DNA from: Candidatus Villigracilis propinquus
GTDB taxonomy: Bacteria > Chloroflexota > Anaerolineae > Anaerolineales > Villigracilaceae
Assembly: GCA_016714565.1 (NCBI GenBank)
Contig: JADKDM010000038.1
Coordinates: forward strand, 62,001 to 126,000
Length of the DNA: 64,000 bases
Reading direction: 5' to 3'
Of this stretch, positions 9,402 to 16,697 are shown piece after piece. A program made the translations under genes and the position numbers. The number at the start of each line of letters is the position of its first letter. Within the stretch, counting starts at the first letter, position 1. The notes under the pieces were generated by a model. It had not been told where the DNA came from, ran no database searches, and saw only the letters and a program-made list of their open reading frames with translations.

Positions 9402-10085
9402 TTACAGGTATTGACTTAGGATATTTTTAATCTCACGGCGGAACAGCTCACCAAAATCAGTGATGACCGGCGGAACGTGGTGGCCGATTTCCAGCATGAC
9501 CAATCCATGTACACGGCTCCAGATGACGGCAGTCAGATACAGCACTTCGACATCTGCATTCCCACCGTAATTTTTCCACGCTTCGAGCATGGCCTCAAGC
9601 TCGGGCGTGAGTGGAGACAAACGCTCCAGTTTCAACTTCTTCTGTGAATACAAGGCTTGCAAAGTATTGGTCAATGGGATGATGGCGCAAGCCGCGGCGG
9701 GCATGGTGATATTTTCGGGAGCGACATAATTCGGGATGGGCGTGCCGAAGATGAGTAGATAACGCTGAGGATAAGTAATCGCCCACTCGCGGTAAGCCAG
9801 CCCAAGAGCAGAAAGACGTGCTTTTTGATCGTCTGTGGGCAGCGCGTCAATTGCAGTTTGCTGAGACTCACCCAGCGAGGTGTATGCGTCCACAATTAGG
9901 GCTGTGACGAGCGCATCACGGTCAGGATGGTAGTTGTAGATGGCCGGCGCCGTAATGCCCAATTCACGGGCAATGGAACGCAAGGACAGGGTCGCAGCGC
10001 CCGTCTCGGCGATCTGTTTCCAAGCTGTCTCTTTGATAGCTTCCTGCAAATTGGGTTTTTGTTTCTTGAGTGTTGGTCTGACCAT
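9402..10085 (-). CDS. TetR/AcrR family transcriptional regulator
   Basis: A 227-residue regulator. The N-terminal helix-turn-helix (about residues 15-62) reads WKQIAETGAATLSLRSIARE then ITAPAIYNYHPDRDALVTAL, close to the TetR consensus (Y-N-Y/H-F-x-x-K/R-x-x-L). The C-terminal half (TLQALYSQKKL, VIWSRVHGLVMLEIGHH) fits the WHG-type ligand-binding domain. It heads the leftward cluster of redox and membrane genes and is likely their repressor. A strong promoter with a palindromic operator lies just upstream, pointing to autorepression. Confidence 0.88.
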   Translation of the reverse strand: MVRPTLKKQKPNLQEAIKETAWKQIAETGAATLSLRSIARELGITAPAIYNYHPDRDALVTALIVDAYTSLGESQQTAIDALPTDDQKARLSALGLAYREWAITYPQRYLLIFGTPIPNYVAPENITMPAAACAIIPLTNTLQALYSQKKLKLERLSPLTPELEAMLEAWKNYGGNADVEVLYLTAVIWSRVHGLVMLEIGHHVPPVITDFGELFRREIKNILSQYL

Positions 10086-10101
10086 TTCTGCTCCTAATTT
10101 A

Positions 10102-10142
10102 CTTTACGCCGTAAATATACAGTGTTTATTTATTGTTGTCAA
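10102..10142 (-). promoter_or_regulatory. tetR promoter with palindromic operator
   Basis: On the minus strand TTGACA (10137-10142) and TATATT (10114-10119) are exactly 17 bases apart. The palindrome TTTACGGCGTAAA (10103-10115) overlaps the -10 box and the transcription start, the classic position for a TetR-type autorepressor. A match elsewhere in the cluster was not found. Confidence 0.7.
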
Positions 10143-10226
10143 GAGGGAGTTTTTTGCGAAACTTAGCCAGCAAGTTAAGAGGATTTTCCAGACTTGGAAA
10201 AATCATATCTTGAAAAGTGGTGTTCG

Positions 10227-10255
10227 TTGACTCTGCCTTCATATCTTTGTATACT
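10227..10255 (+). promoter_or_regulatory. Sigma70-type promoter of the alpha-mannosidase operon
   Basis: TTGACT (10227-10232) and TATACT (10250-10255) are separated by 17 bases. Transcription would begin near 10262, upstream of the ATG at 10289, which rules out the upstream GTG at 10217 as the real start. Confidence 0.65.
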
Positions 10256-10288
10256 ATTCATCTTACATCATTGAAGAACGGACAAACC

Positions 10289-13200
10289 ATGTATCACAAA
10301 CAACGCTGGACACCCGAAAAGATCAAGCAACGCCTTGAACTGATCCTGCCTTTGGTTTATATCAACCGAAAAAACATATCCCCTTTCCGCTATCGTGACC
10401 TGGCGAGTCCTGTTGTGCCTGCGCCCGCCCAAATTGATGTGGATGATTCGCAATGGCAGGAAATTTCAGCCAACGAATATTGGGGTTCGTGGATGCAGGA
10501 CTTTGCCCTCAGAACAACATTCAGCGTCCCTGAAGATTGGGGCAAGTCCCAGCCCATCGCGTTGTATTTGCCATTGGGTGACTCGGGTGATTTTTCCCAC
10601 CCTGAGTCACTGGCTTACATTGACGGTCAGCCCTACGCCACCGTAGACCGTCACCACCAGGAGATTCGACTCAACGATCAATGGCTGGACGGCAAAGAAC
10701 ACTTCCTCACCTTGCGCGGCTGGACGGGTCTTGGCGATTTGTCAAAAGGTGACTTCTTCACAAAACTTTACATGCGCCAATGTTCGGTGGTACAGATCCA
10801 CCAACCCACACGAGACTTTACCGTGCTGGCGCGGATCGCACTCGAAACCGCAAATAATCTTGATGAAAACAATTCTGCGCGCCATTATATTTTCAATGCA
10901 CTCAATGATGCATTCAACGCGCTGGACACCCGTGACCCATTGTGGGATGGAAAATTTTACGCAAGTGTTGAGCCCGCATTGCAAACCCTTCGCGAGGGAA
11001 TCAAAAAAGCTGGCGCGCCGTTGGATGCAATTGTCCACGCGACGGGGCACGCGCACATTGACGTTGCGTGGCTGTGGACTCTTGGGCAGACGCGCAGAAA
11101 ATCCGAGCGCACGTTTTATAACGTCCTGCGCTTGATGGAACAATTCCCTGACTATCATTTTTCGCAAAGCCAGCCGCAGTTGTATCAATTCATCAAGGAA
11201 GATCAGCCCGCGTTATTTGAATCCATCAAGCTTAAAATAAATGAAGGGCGCTGGGAGCCGATGGGCGGTATGTGGGTGGAAGCGGATTGCAACCTGAGCG
11301 GCGCGGAATCTCTTGCGCGTCAATTTCTTTTGGGCCGCACATTCTTCAAGGAAAATTTCGGCAAGGATGCAGAGAGTCCCGTGTTGTGGCTGCCTGATGT
11401 GTTCGGTTACGCATGGGCCTTGCCGCAGCTCATTCAGCAGGCAGGCTTGAAATATTTCATGACCATCAAGATCGGCTGGAGCCAATACAACCGCCTGCCC
11501 TACGACACCTTCATGTGGCAGGGCATCGACGGCACGCAGATCCTCACGCATTTCAGCACCGTGATGGAATTTGGCAGCCCGTATTTCAGCACCTATAACT
11601 CGATGGCAAACGCCAGCGAAGCACTCGGCACGTGGAGCAACTTCCAGCAAAAGGAATTGCACAAAGACCTTCTCATGGCCTACGGCTACGGCGATGGCGG
11701 CGGCGGTCCCACACGCGAGATGCTTGAGAACATTGAGGTGATGAAAAAATTCCCTGCACTTCCGCAGGTGAAGCAATCAAGCGTCAAACAATTCTTCGAG
11801 TCTATTGAGCCGCTGACTGATTCGAAAATGATGCCTGTCTGGAATGGCGAGTTGTATCTCGAATATCATCGCGGCACCTACACTTCACAAGCTCGCAACA
11901 AACGCGCCAATCGCAAAAGCGAATTTCTTCTGCACGATGCCGAGTTCATCTCAACATACGCCTCTATCCTCACTAATTACCAATATCCAATTACCAATTA
12001 CCAAGAAGCCTGGAAAATCATCTGCCTCAATCAATTCCACGACATCATCCCAGGTTCCAGCATCGGCCCTGTGTACGAAGAATCCCAACAGCAATATGCC
12101 GAACTCACAACGAACGTGACTCAACTCCGTGACGAAGCCTTGCAGTCTATTTCTCAAAAATTGGATGGGGACATTCTCCTCGTCAACCCGACTTCGTTCA
12201 CCCAACAGGGCTTGGTCTTCATCCCAGGCGACTCATTGCAACGCTTCGCACTTAACGGGGAGCCTGTTCCTGCTCAACCAGCAGACTCTGGTCTGTGGGT
12301 GGATGCTGGCGAACTCGCGCCGTATAGCGTGACCGCGTTAAAAGCGACCGCAGACGATGGACCGCAGACCGAAAAAAGTGGTCAGTCGTCAGTGGTCAGT
12401 GGTCATGTACTCGAGAACGATTATCTACAAGTAGTCATCAATTCCAACGGCGACATCACCCGCATATTCGACAAGCAAGCTAAGCGTGAAGTGCTTGCAC
12501 CAAATTCTGTCGCCAATCAATTTCAAGCCTTTGAAGACCGCCCCAAGAGTTGGGATGCGTGGGATGTGGATATTTTCTATGATGACAAAATGTGGCTGGC
12601 AGAACCTGCAACGTCCATCACGATGGTTGAGGATGGAGAACTGCGTCAGACGGTTGAGATCAAACGCAAGATACAGAATAGCGAATTTACCCAGCGCATT
12701 TCACTAAACCGCAACTCCCGCCGCGTGGACTTTGACACTCGCATCAACTGGATGGAACGCCATACCATGCTCAAGGTCGCCTTCCCAGTGGATGTGCTTG
12801 CGCCGCAAGCCACATATGAAATCCAATGGGGCAATGTGACTCGTCCCACACACCGCAACACCAGTTGGGATTGGGCACGCTTCGAGACCTGCGCCCAAAA
12901 ATGGGTGGACTTGTCCGAGGGCGATTATGGCGTAAGCCTGCTCAACGATTGCAAGTACGGGCACGACATCCACGACAATGTGATGCGCATTACCCTGCTC
13001 CGCTCCCCCACCATGCCCGACCCGATGGCGGATTTCGGCGAGCATGAATTCAAGTACAGCTTGTATCCGCATGTGGGCGCATGGAACGAAGAGACACAGC
13101 GGGAAGCGTATTTGTTGAATGATCCGATCATCGTTTACAAGTCGAAGGTTGAAGGCGCTGCCCTGAGTTCATCGAAGGGTCGAAGGTCAGATGCAACTCG

Positions 13201-13468
13201 TCTCTCGTCACTCATCACTTGTGACTCTGCCAACGTGATCATCGAAACCGTCAAACGCGCTGAGGATGGCGACGGGATCATCGTCCGCTTGTATGAAAGC
13301 CAGAGAAAACGGGGGCAGGTTCAGGTCAAGGTGGGAGGCGTGGTGGATTCTGCCTGGGCGACGAATCTGCTTGAGGAGAACGAGTCTGCTTTGAGCGTGG
13401 AAAACGATTCGATCCTCCTGAATTTGAAGCCGTTTCAGATCATGACCGTACGCATAAAACTCAAATGA
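10289..13468 (+). CDS. Alpha-mannosidase, glycoside hydrolase family 38
   Basis: A 1059-residue zinc-dependent retaining alpha-mannosidase. The catalytic domain carries the zinc-binding HAHIDVAWLW (about residue 253), WEPMGGMWVEADCNLSG and WLPDVFGY with the nucleophile Asp near residue 370. The middle and C-terminal beta-sandwich domains follow (VLENDYLQVVINSNGDI; WAHxxFDTR-like regions). No signal peptide is seen, so it is cytoplasmic, as usual for bacterial GH38. Three stretches of seven-base-periodic repeat DNA are inserted in frame (near residues 562-572, 689-706 and 964-980). It overlaps the next gene by four bases. Confidence 0.92.
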   Translation: MYHKQRWTPEKIKQRLELILPLVYINRKNISPFRYRDLASPVVPAPAQIDVDDSQWQEISANEYWGSWMQDFALRTTFSVPEDWGKSQPIALYLPLGDSGDFSHPESLAYIDGQPYATVDRHHQEIRLNDQWLDGKEHFLTLRGWTGLGDLSKGDFFTKLYMRQCSVVQIHQPTRDFTVLARIALETANNLDENNSARHYIFNALNDAFNALDTRDPLWDGKFYASVEPALQTLREGIKKAGAPLDAIVHATGHAHIDVAWLWTLGQTRRKSERTFYNVLRLMEQFPDYHFSQSQPQLYQFIKEDQPALFESIKLKINEGRWEPMGGMWVEADCNLSGAESLARQFLLGRTFFKENFGKDAESPVLWLPDVFGYAWALPQLIQQAGLKYFMTIKIGWSQYNRLPYDTFMWQGIDGTQILTHFSTVMEFGSPYFSTYNSMANASEALGTWSNFQQKELHKDLLMAYGYGDGGGGPTREMLENIEVMKKFPALPQVKQSSVKQFFESIEPLTDSKMMPVWNGELYLEYHRGTYTSQARNKRANRKSEFLLHDAEFISTYASILTNYQYPITNYQEAWKIICLNQFHDIIPGSSIGPVYEESQQQYAELTTNVTQLRDEALQSISQKLDGDILLVNPTSFTQQGLVFIPGDSLQRFALNGEPVPAQPADSGLWVDAGELAPYSVTALKATADDGPQTEKSGQSSVVSGHVLENDYLQVVINSNGDITRIFDKQAKREVLAPNSVANQFQAFEDRPKSWDAWDVDIFYDDKMWLAEPATSITMVEDGELRQTVEIKRKIQNSEFTQRISLNRNSRRVDFDTRINWMERHTMLKVAFPVDVLAPQATYEIQWGNVTRPTHRNTSWDWARFETCAQKWVDLSEGDYGVSLLNDCKYGHDIHDNVMRITLLRSPTMPDPMADFGEHEFKYSLYPHVGAWNEETQREAYLLNDPIIVYKSKVEGAALSSSKGRRSDATRLSSLITCDSANVIIETVKRAEDGDGIIVRLYESQRKRGQVQVKVGGVVDSAWATNLLEENESALSVENDSILLNLKPFQIMTVRIKLK
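11972..12004. repeat. Heptanucleotide-periodic repeat inside the mannosidase gene
   Basis: Successive seven-base units CTAATTA, CCAATAT, CCAATTA, CCAATTA encode a low-complexity peptide with the words LTNYQ, YPITNYQ. The reading frame is kept. It is typical of intergenic repeats in other parts of the window but here lies within a coding gene, in a probable inter-domain linker. Confidence 0.6.
12353..12405. repeat. GAC/GTC heptad repeat inside the mannosidase gene
   Basis: Units GACGATG, GACCGCA, GACCGAA are followed by GTCAGTC, GTCAGTG, GTCAGTG, GTCATG with a seven-base period. The two halves are roughly inverted (GAC units then GTC units) and can fold into a hairpin. They encode a Ser/Gly/Gln-rich linker in the mannosidase, in frame. 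Confidence 0.65.
13161..13228. repeat. Third repeat insertion in the mannosidase gene
   Basis: A CCTGAGTTCATCGAAGGG stretch, close to a palindromic repeat core common in many bacteria, is followed by seven-base units GTCGAAG, GTCAGAT, GCAACTC, GTCTCTC, GTCACTC. The encoded peptide (LSSSKGRRSDATRLSSL) is unlike the GH38 fold around it. Confidence 0.5.
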
Positions 13469-13971
13469 TGACTTCAGAACAGGAATTCCTCGGCTTCATG
13501 AATGCCAATAATTTTGCTTATCAACGGATCGAGCATCCCGCTGTGTTCACCTGCGCCGAAGCGGATTTGTATCATGCGGGCGTGACGGCGGTGAGCACGA
13601 AAAATCTTTTTCTCTGCGATAAAAAGGGACGGCGATTCTTTTTGGCGGTGACTTCGTGTGAAAAGTCTGTGAAGCTGGAAAGCTTATCTTTACAGTTAAA
13701 TTCGCCACATCTGCGCTTTGGCTCGGAGGAAAATTTGATGCGCCTACTCGGCGTAACACGCGGCTCCGTAACAATGATGGGGTTGGCCAACGACACGCAA
13801 CATCAAGTCGAATTATGGGTGGATGAAGAAATATGGAAAGGTGAAAATTTTCTTTGTCATCCTTTGGTCAATACTGCCACATTGGTTCTATCCAAAGCTG
13901 AACTTGAACGCTTTTTTGAATTGACCGGCCATACAACACATTTTTTCAACGAAGAAGGAAAACGATTATGA
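13465..13971 (+). CDS. YbaK/ProX-type aminoacyl-tRNA deacylase
   Basis: A 168-residue single-domain protein. EHPAVFTCAEADLYHAG, TKNLFLCDKKGRRFFL and RGSVTMMGLAND are features of the YbaK/ProXp-ala (PrdX) editing family, which hydrolyses mischarged tRNA such as Ala-tRNA-Pro in the cytoplasm. The conserved lysine is in STKNLFL. It overlaps the stop of the mannosidase gene (ATGA) and the start of the GH4 gene by four bases, so it is embedded in a sugar operon without an obvious functional link. Confidence 0.85.
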   Translation: MMTSEQEFLGFMNANNFAYQRIEHPAVFTCAEADLYHAGVTAVSTKNLFLCDKKGRRFFLAVTSCEKSVKLESLSLQLNSPHLRFGSEENLMRLLGVTRGSVTMMGLANDTQHQVELWVDEEIWKGENFLCHPLVNTATLVLSKAELERFFELTGHTTHFFNEEGKRL

Positions 13972-15266
13972 AGATCACTGTCATTGGCGGCGGCTCCACG
14001 TATACACCCGAACTGGTGAATGGCTTTCTTGAAAGATCAGCCACTTTACCGATCACCGAACTTTGGTTGATGGATATTGATAAAGAGCGGCTTGATATTG
14101 TTGGCGGGTTTGCGCAACGCATGGTCAAAGCGAAGGGCGAACCGTTCAAGGTGATCCTTTCCACAAATCAACGTGAGGCGATTGCGGGGGCATCCTATGT
14201 GACCACGCAGTTACGGGTTGGCATGATGCCTGCGCGGCGCGGAGATGAATATCTCGGCCTGCGGCATGGATTGATCGGGCAGGAGACAACGGGCGTGGGC
14301 GGCATGGCGAAGGCGCTGCGAACCATCCCTGTGATTCTCAGCATCGCAAAAGATATTCGTGAAGTTGCGCCAAATGCATTGCTGGCAAACTTCACCAACC
14401 CTGCGGGGCTTGTCACCGAAGCGCTCAATCGCTACGCACCTGACATTCCCGCAGTTGGGGTTTGCAATGTGGGCATCACCGCAAAGATGATGATCCTCGA
14501 CGAGTTGGAAAAAGTGACGGGCAATAAAATTGACGCCGCCCGCGCGAATTTGAACACACTTGGACTCAACCATCTCACCTGGCACCGCGGGTTCACGTTG
14601 GACGGTGAAGAGATGTGGCCGATCATCTTTCCGTTTTTTGTCGAGTCGCTCAAAAAGGAAACAGAGCCTGAATGGGATCTGAAGACCATCGAGTCTTTGG
14701 GCATGATCCCAAATTATTATTTGCAGTATTTTTATTACACCGCTCACAAATTTGAAGAGCAAAAGAAATGGCCGCCATCCCGCGCGGAGGCTGTGATGGA
14801 GATCGAAAAAGATCTGCTGCGCGATTACGCTGACCCAAATCTCACCGAGCCGCCTGAAGAGTTGATGAAGCGCGGCGGTGCGTATTATTCCACGCTGGCA
14901 ACGCAGCTCATCAACGCGCATTACAACGACCTCGGGCAGGTGCATGTGGTCAACGTCCGCAACGATGGAGCGGTGAAGGAATGGCCTGCGGATTGGGTAC
15001 TGGAATTGCCCGCCCTTGTGGATGCCGATGGAATTCATCCGCTTCCTGCCGACCCGTTGCCTGCCACCTGCTTCGGACTGATTTCCCAAATCAAGATGTA
15101 CGAACTGCTCACCGTCGAAGCGGCGGTGCATGGCGACAGGAACTCAATGTATCAGGCGCTGCTCACCCATCCGCTGGGGCCAAGTGCGGACAAGGTGGAA
15201 GCCGTCATGGAAGATATGCTCGAAACCAACAAGCAATGGCTTCCGCAGTTTTTCGGTGGAGCATAA
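13968..15266 (+). CDS. Glycoside hydrolase family 4 (6-phospho-beta-glucosidase-like)
   Basis: A 432-residue NAD+- and Mn2+-dependent GH4 enzyme. The Rossmann loop GGGSTYTPEL is at residues 7-16, the NAD-binding NFTNPAG near residue 142 and the metal-binding cysteine in VGVCNVG near residue 160; NHLTWHRG supplies the conserved histidine. This pattern (CN-V/I-G) fits the 6-phospho-beta-glucosidase branch (CelF/LicH) rather than alpha-glucosidases. Its place between GH38 and a sugar kinase suggests that phosphorylated glycosides made inside the cell are the substrate. Starts by ATGA overlap; the kinase follows without a gap. Confidence 0.88.
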   Translation: MKITVIGGGSTYTPELVNGFLERSATLPITELWLMDIDKERLDIVGGFAQRMVKAKGEPFKVILSTNQREAIAGASYVTTQLRVGMMPARRGDEYLGLRHGLIGQETTGVGGMAKALRTIPVILSIAKDIREVAPNALLANFTNPAGLVTEALNRYAPDIPAVGVCNVGITAKMMILDELEKVTGNKIDAARANLNTLGLNHLTWHRGFTLDGEEMWPIIFPFFVESLKKETEPEWDLKTIESLGMIPNYYLQYFYYTAHKFEEQKKWPPSRAEAVMEIEKDLLRDYADPNLTEPPEELMKRGGAYYSTLATQLINAHYNDLGQVHVVNVRNDGAVKEWPADWVLELPALVDADGIHPLPADPLPATCFGLISQIKMYELLTVEAAVHGDRNSMYQALLTHPLGPSADKVEAVMEDMLETNKQWLPQFFGGA

Positions 15267-16238
15267 ATGAAATATTTTCTCGGAGTGGACGTTGGCTCAT
15301 CCAAGACCCATGCCATCATCGCAGATGAAACAGGACGATGCGTTGGCTTTGGCAAAGCATGGGGCGGCAATCATCAAGTGGTTGGTTATGATGGATTCGA
15401 GAATGTCTTGAAGGAGTCTTTCGAGGGGGCGAGAGAAATGTCCGGCGTGGATAATGCTCAGGTTGTTGGAGCAGGCTTCGGCGTGTCTGGATACGATTTT
15501 CCATCTGACAGGGATGCCCATTTGCAGGCAATCTCAAAGCTAGGATTGGCCTGTCCAGCAGAAATTGTCAACGATGGTTTGATCGGGTTATTTGCAGGTG
15601 CAACAAATGGAATTGGAGTGAACGTAACGGCGGGGTCGTCCAACAATTGCAGAGGGCGAAACAAGGCCGGGAAGGAAGGCCGCATTGTTGGCAACGGCGA
15701 AGCGTTCGGCGAATTGGGCGGCGCGGTGGAAATTGTCCAGCGCGGATTGAAGATGGTGAACTATGCGTGGATCAAACGAATCCCGCCGACAGCGCTGACG
15801 AAAATTTACATTGAAGCGGCTGGCGCGAAAGATGAAATGGATCTGATGGAAGGGTTATCGAACGAACAGTATCACCTGTTTCCATTTCTGGCGCTTGAAG
15901 TGATAAAAGCGGCAAATGAAGGCGACGCTGCGGCGAGTGAAATTTTGCATTGGGCAGGCGAGGAACTTGGCTGGCTGGCGGTTTCGGTGGCGCGTCAGAT
16001 CGAAATGGAAAATGATGAAGTTGAGATCGTTCAGTCGGGCAGTGTTTTTGATGCGGGAGAAATTATTACCAGGCCAATGCGCGAGCTTGTTCTCAAGTAT
16101 TGTCCGAAAACAAAGCTGCTCCGTTTGGATGGGCCGCCTGTTGTTGGAGCGGTGATCCTTGGCATGGAACAGGCGGGGTTTGATGGGTATGCAGTTCGGG
16201 AGATTTTGATCCAAACCGCAAAGGAAATTATTTCATAA
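15267..16238 (+). CDS. BadF/BadG/BcrA/BcrD ATPase family sugar kinase (NAGK-like)
   Basis: A 323-residue ASKHA-fold kinase. The phosphate-1 loop GVDVGSSKTHAIIAD is at residues 6-20, followed by GAGFGVSGYDF, the adenosine-region TAGSSNNCRGRNKAGKEGR and GNGEAFGELGG, and a C-terminal VQSGSVF. The closest known functions are N-acetylglucosamine and glucosamine kinases of this family. It starts directly after the GH4 stop and ends the operon. It probably phosphorylates the sugar released or consumed by the two glycosidases; the exact sugar is not certain. Confidence 0.8.
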   Translation: MKYFLGVDVGSSKTHAIIADETGRCVGFGKAWGGNHQVVGYDGFENVLKESFEGAREMSGVDNAQVVGAGFGVSGYDFPSDRDAHLQAISKLGLACPAEIVNDGLIGLFAGATNGIGVNVTAGSSNNCRGRNKAGKEGRIVGNGEAFGELGGAVEIVQRGLKMVNYAWIKRIPPTALTKIYIEAAGAKDEMDLMEGLSNEQYHLFPFLALEVIKAANEGDAAASEILHWAGEELGWLAVSVARQIEMENDEVEIVQSGSVFDAGEIITRPMRELVLKYCPKTKLLRLDGPPVVGAVILGMEQAGFDGYAVREILIQTAKEIIS

Positions 16239-16317
16239 CTGGAAAAAATTTTTACCAGAGATAAACGAGGATGAATAAAGATATTTAATTTATTTTTCAA
16301 ATCTATGTTTACATAGT

Positions 16318-16329
16318 ACCCGTACGGGT
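16318..16329. other. 12-bp perfect palindrome
   Basis: ACCCGTACGGGT is a perfect palindrome in the gap after the kinase gene. It resembles the box found at the glnA and PP2C promoters (CCC-N4-GGGT), and a TATAAG lies about 25 bases to the right. A second weaker hairpin (TCGCCG/CGGTGA) follows at about 16330-16348. Confidence 0.45.
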
Positions 16330-16373
16330 GTCGCCGATTATCGCGGTGAATTTCGTATAAGTCCTAAAAGCTC

Positions 16374-16402
16374 GAAGACTCCCCTTGCGGGAGTCTTTTT
16401 TG
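16374..16402 (+). terminator. Intrinsic terminator of the mannosidase operon
   Basis: AAGACTCCC and GGGAGTCTT form a nine-base-pair stem around CTTGC, followed by a run of T. It lies upstream of the kdp promoter and isolates the two operons. Confidence 0.85.
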
Positions 16403-16420
16403 TTAGGGGAAGATCTATTT

Positions 16421-16487
16421 TCTTGACATCTTCTTGATGCCCCGTACAGCCTTCTTGCCCTCGAATTGACGGACAACTGCATACACT
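16421..16487 (+). promoter_or_regulatory. kdp promoter with TCTTG direct-repeat array (putative KdpE site)
   Basis: TCTTGAC at 16421, TCTTGAT at 16432, TCTTGCCC at 16453, TTGACGG at 16466 and a -10-like TACACT at 16482. Spacings are 11, 21, 13 and 16 bases. The same array with the same spacings lies before the orphan kdpE gene (33808-33874). No -35 box stands 17 bases before TACACT, which fits an activator-dependent promoter such as a KdpE target. Confidence 0.65.
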
Positions 16488-16509
16488 AAAGTCGAAATGG
16501 AGGCACATT

Positions 16510-16608
16510 ATGAATGATCTACTTTATATTGGACTAACAGTATTGTTCTTTGCTCTTACTCTTGGGCTTATCAAAGTCTGTGAGCGGCTCATGGAGGATA
16601 AGTCATGA
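16510..16608 (+). CDS. 32-residue membrane microprotein preceding kdpF
   Basis: Begins MNDLLYIGLTVLFFALTLGL and ends with VCERLMEDKS: a single membrane helix followed by a charged tail with a C-E-R-L motif. A GGAGG-like site precedes the ATG by about seven bases. Its stop overlaps the ATG of kdpF (ATGA), so it is coupled to the Kdp pump genes. From memory, similar short ORFs with an FFAL...CERL pattern occur upstream of kdpF/kdpA in other phyla but have no assigned role; a Kdp-associated small subunit is the natural guess. Confidence 0.7.
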   Translation: MNDLLYIGLTVLFFALTLGLIKVCERLMEDKS

Positions 16609-16697
16609 ACGTATTATATGTAATCACAGGCGTCATCACTTTGATCCTGTTCGTTTATCTTGTATTGGCTTTACTTAAACCGGAGTGGTTCGGATGA
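16605..16697 (+). CDS. kdpF: KdpF, small stabilising subunit of the K+-transporting ATPase
   Basis: A 30-residue single-helix peptide (MNVLYVITGVITLILFVYLV then LALLKPEWFG). It matches KdpF in length, position and the Y-L-V-x-A-L-x-x-P-E pattern. KdpF sits at the KdpA/KdpB interface in the membrane and stabilises the complex. It overlaps the microprotein before it and KdpA after it by four bases each. Confidence 0.88.
   Translation: MNVLYVITGVITLILFVYLVLALLKPEWFG

Noticed and set aside
10217..10288. Upstream GTG start of the mannosidase frame
   Set aside because: It lies before the predicted promoter -10 box (10250-10255); the ATG at 10289 fits better.
11972..12004. CRISPR-like short repeats
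   Set aside because: The period is seven bases with no spacers; no cas genes or spacer-length units are present in the window.
14211..15131. Long antisense ORF (306 codons) opposite the GH4 gene
   Set aside because: It mirrors the codon structure of a clear GH4 gene, has no ribosome site and its product shows no recognisable family.
16239..16509. Possible c-di-AMP (ydaO-type) riboswitch before kdp
   Set aside because: The conserved ydaO core sequences are not seen; only a palindrome, a weak hairpin and a normal terminator are present.
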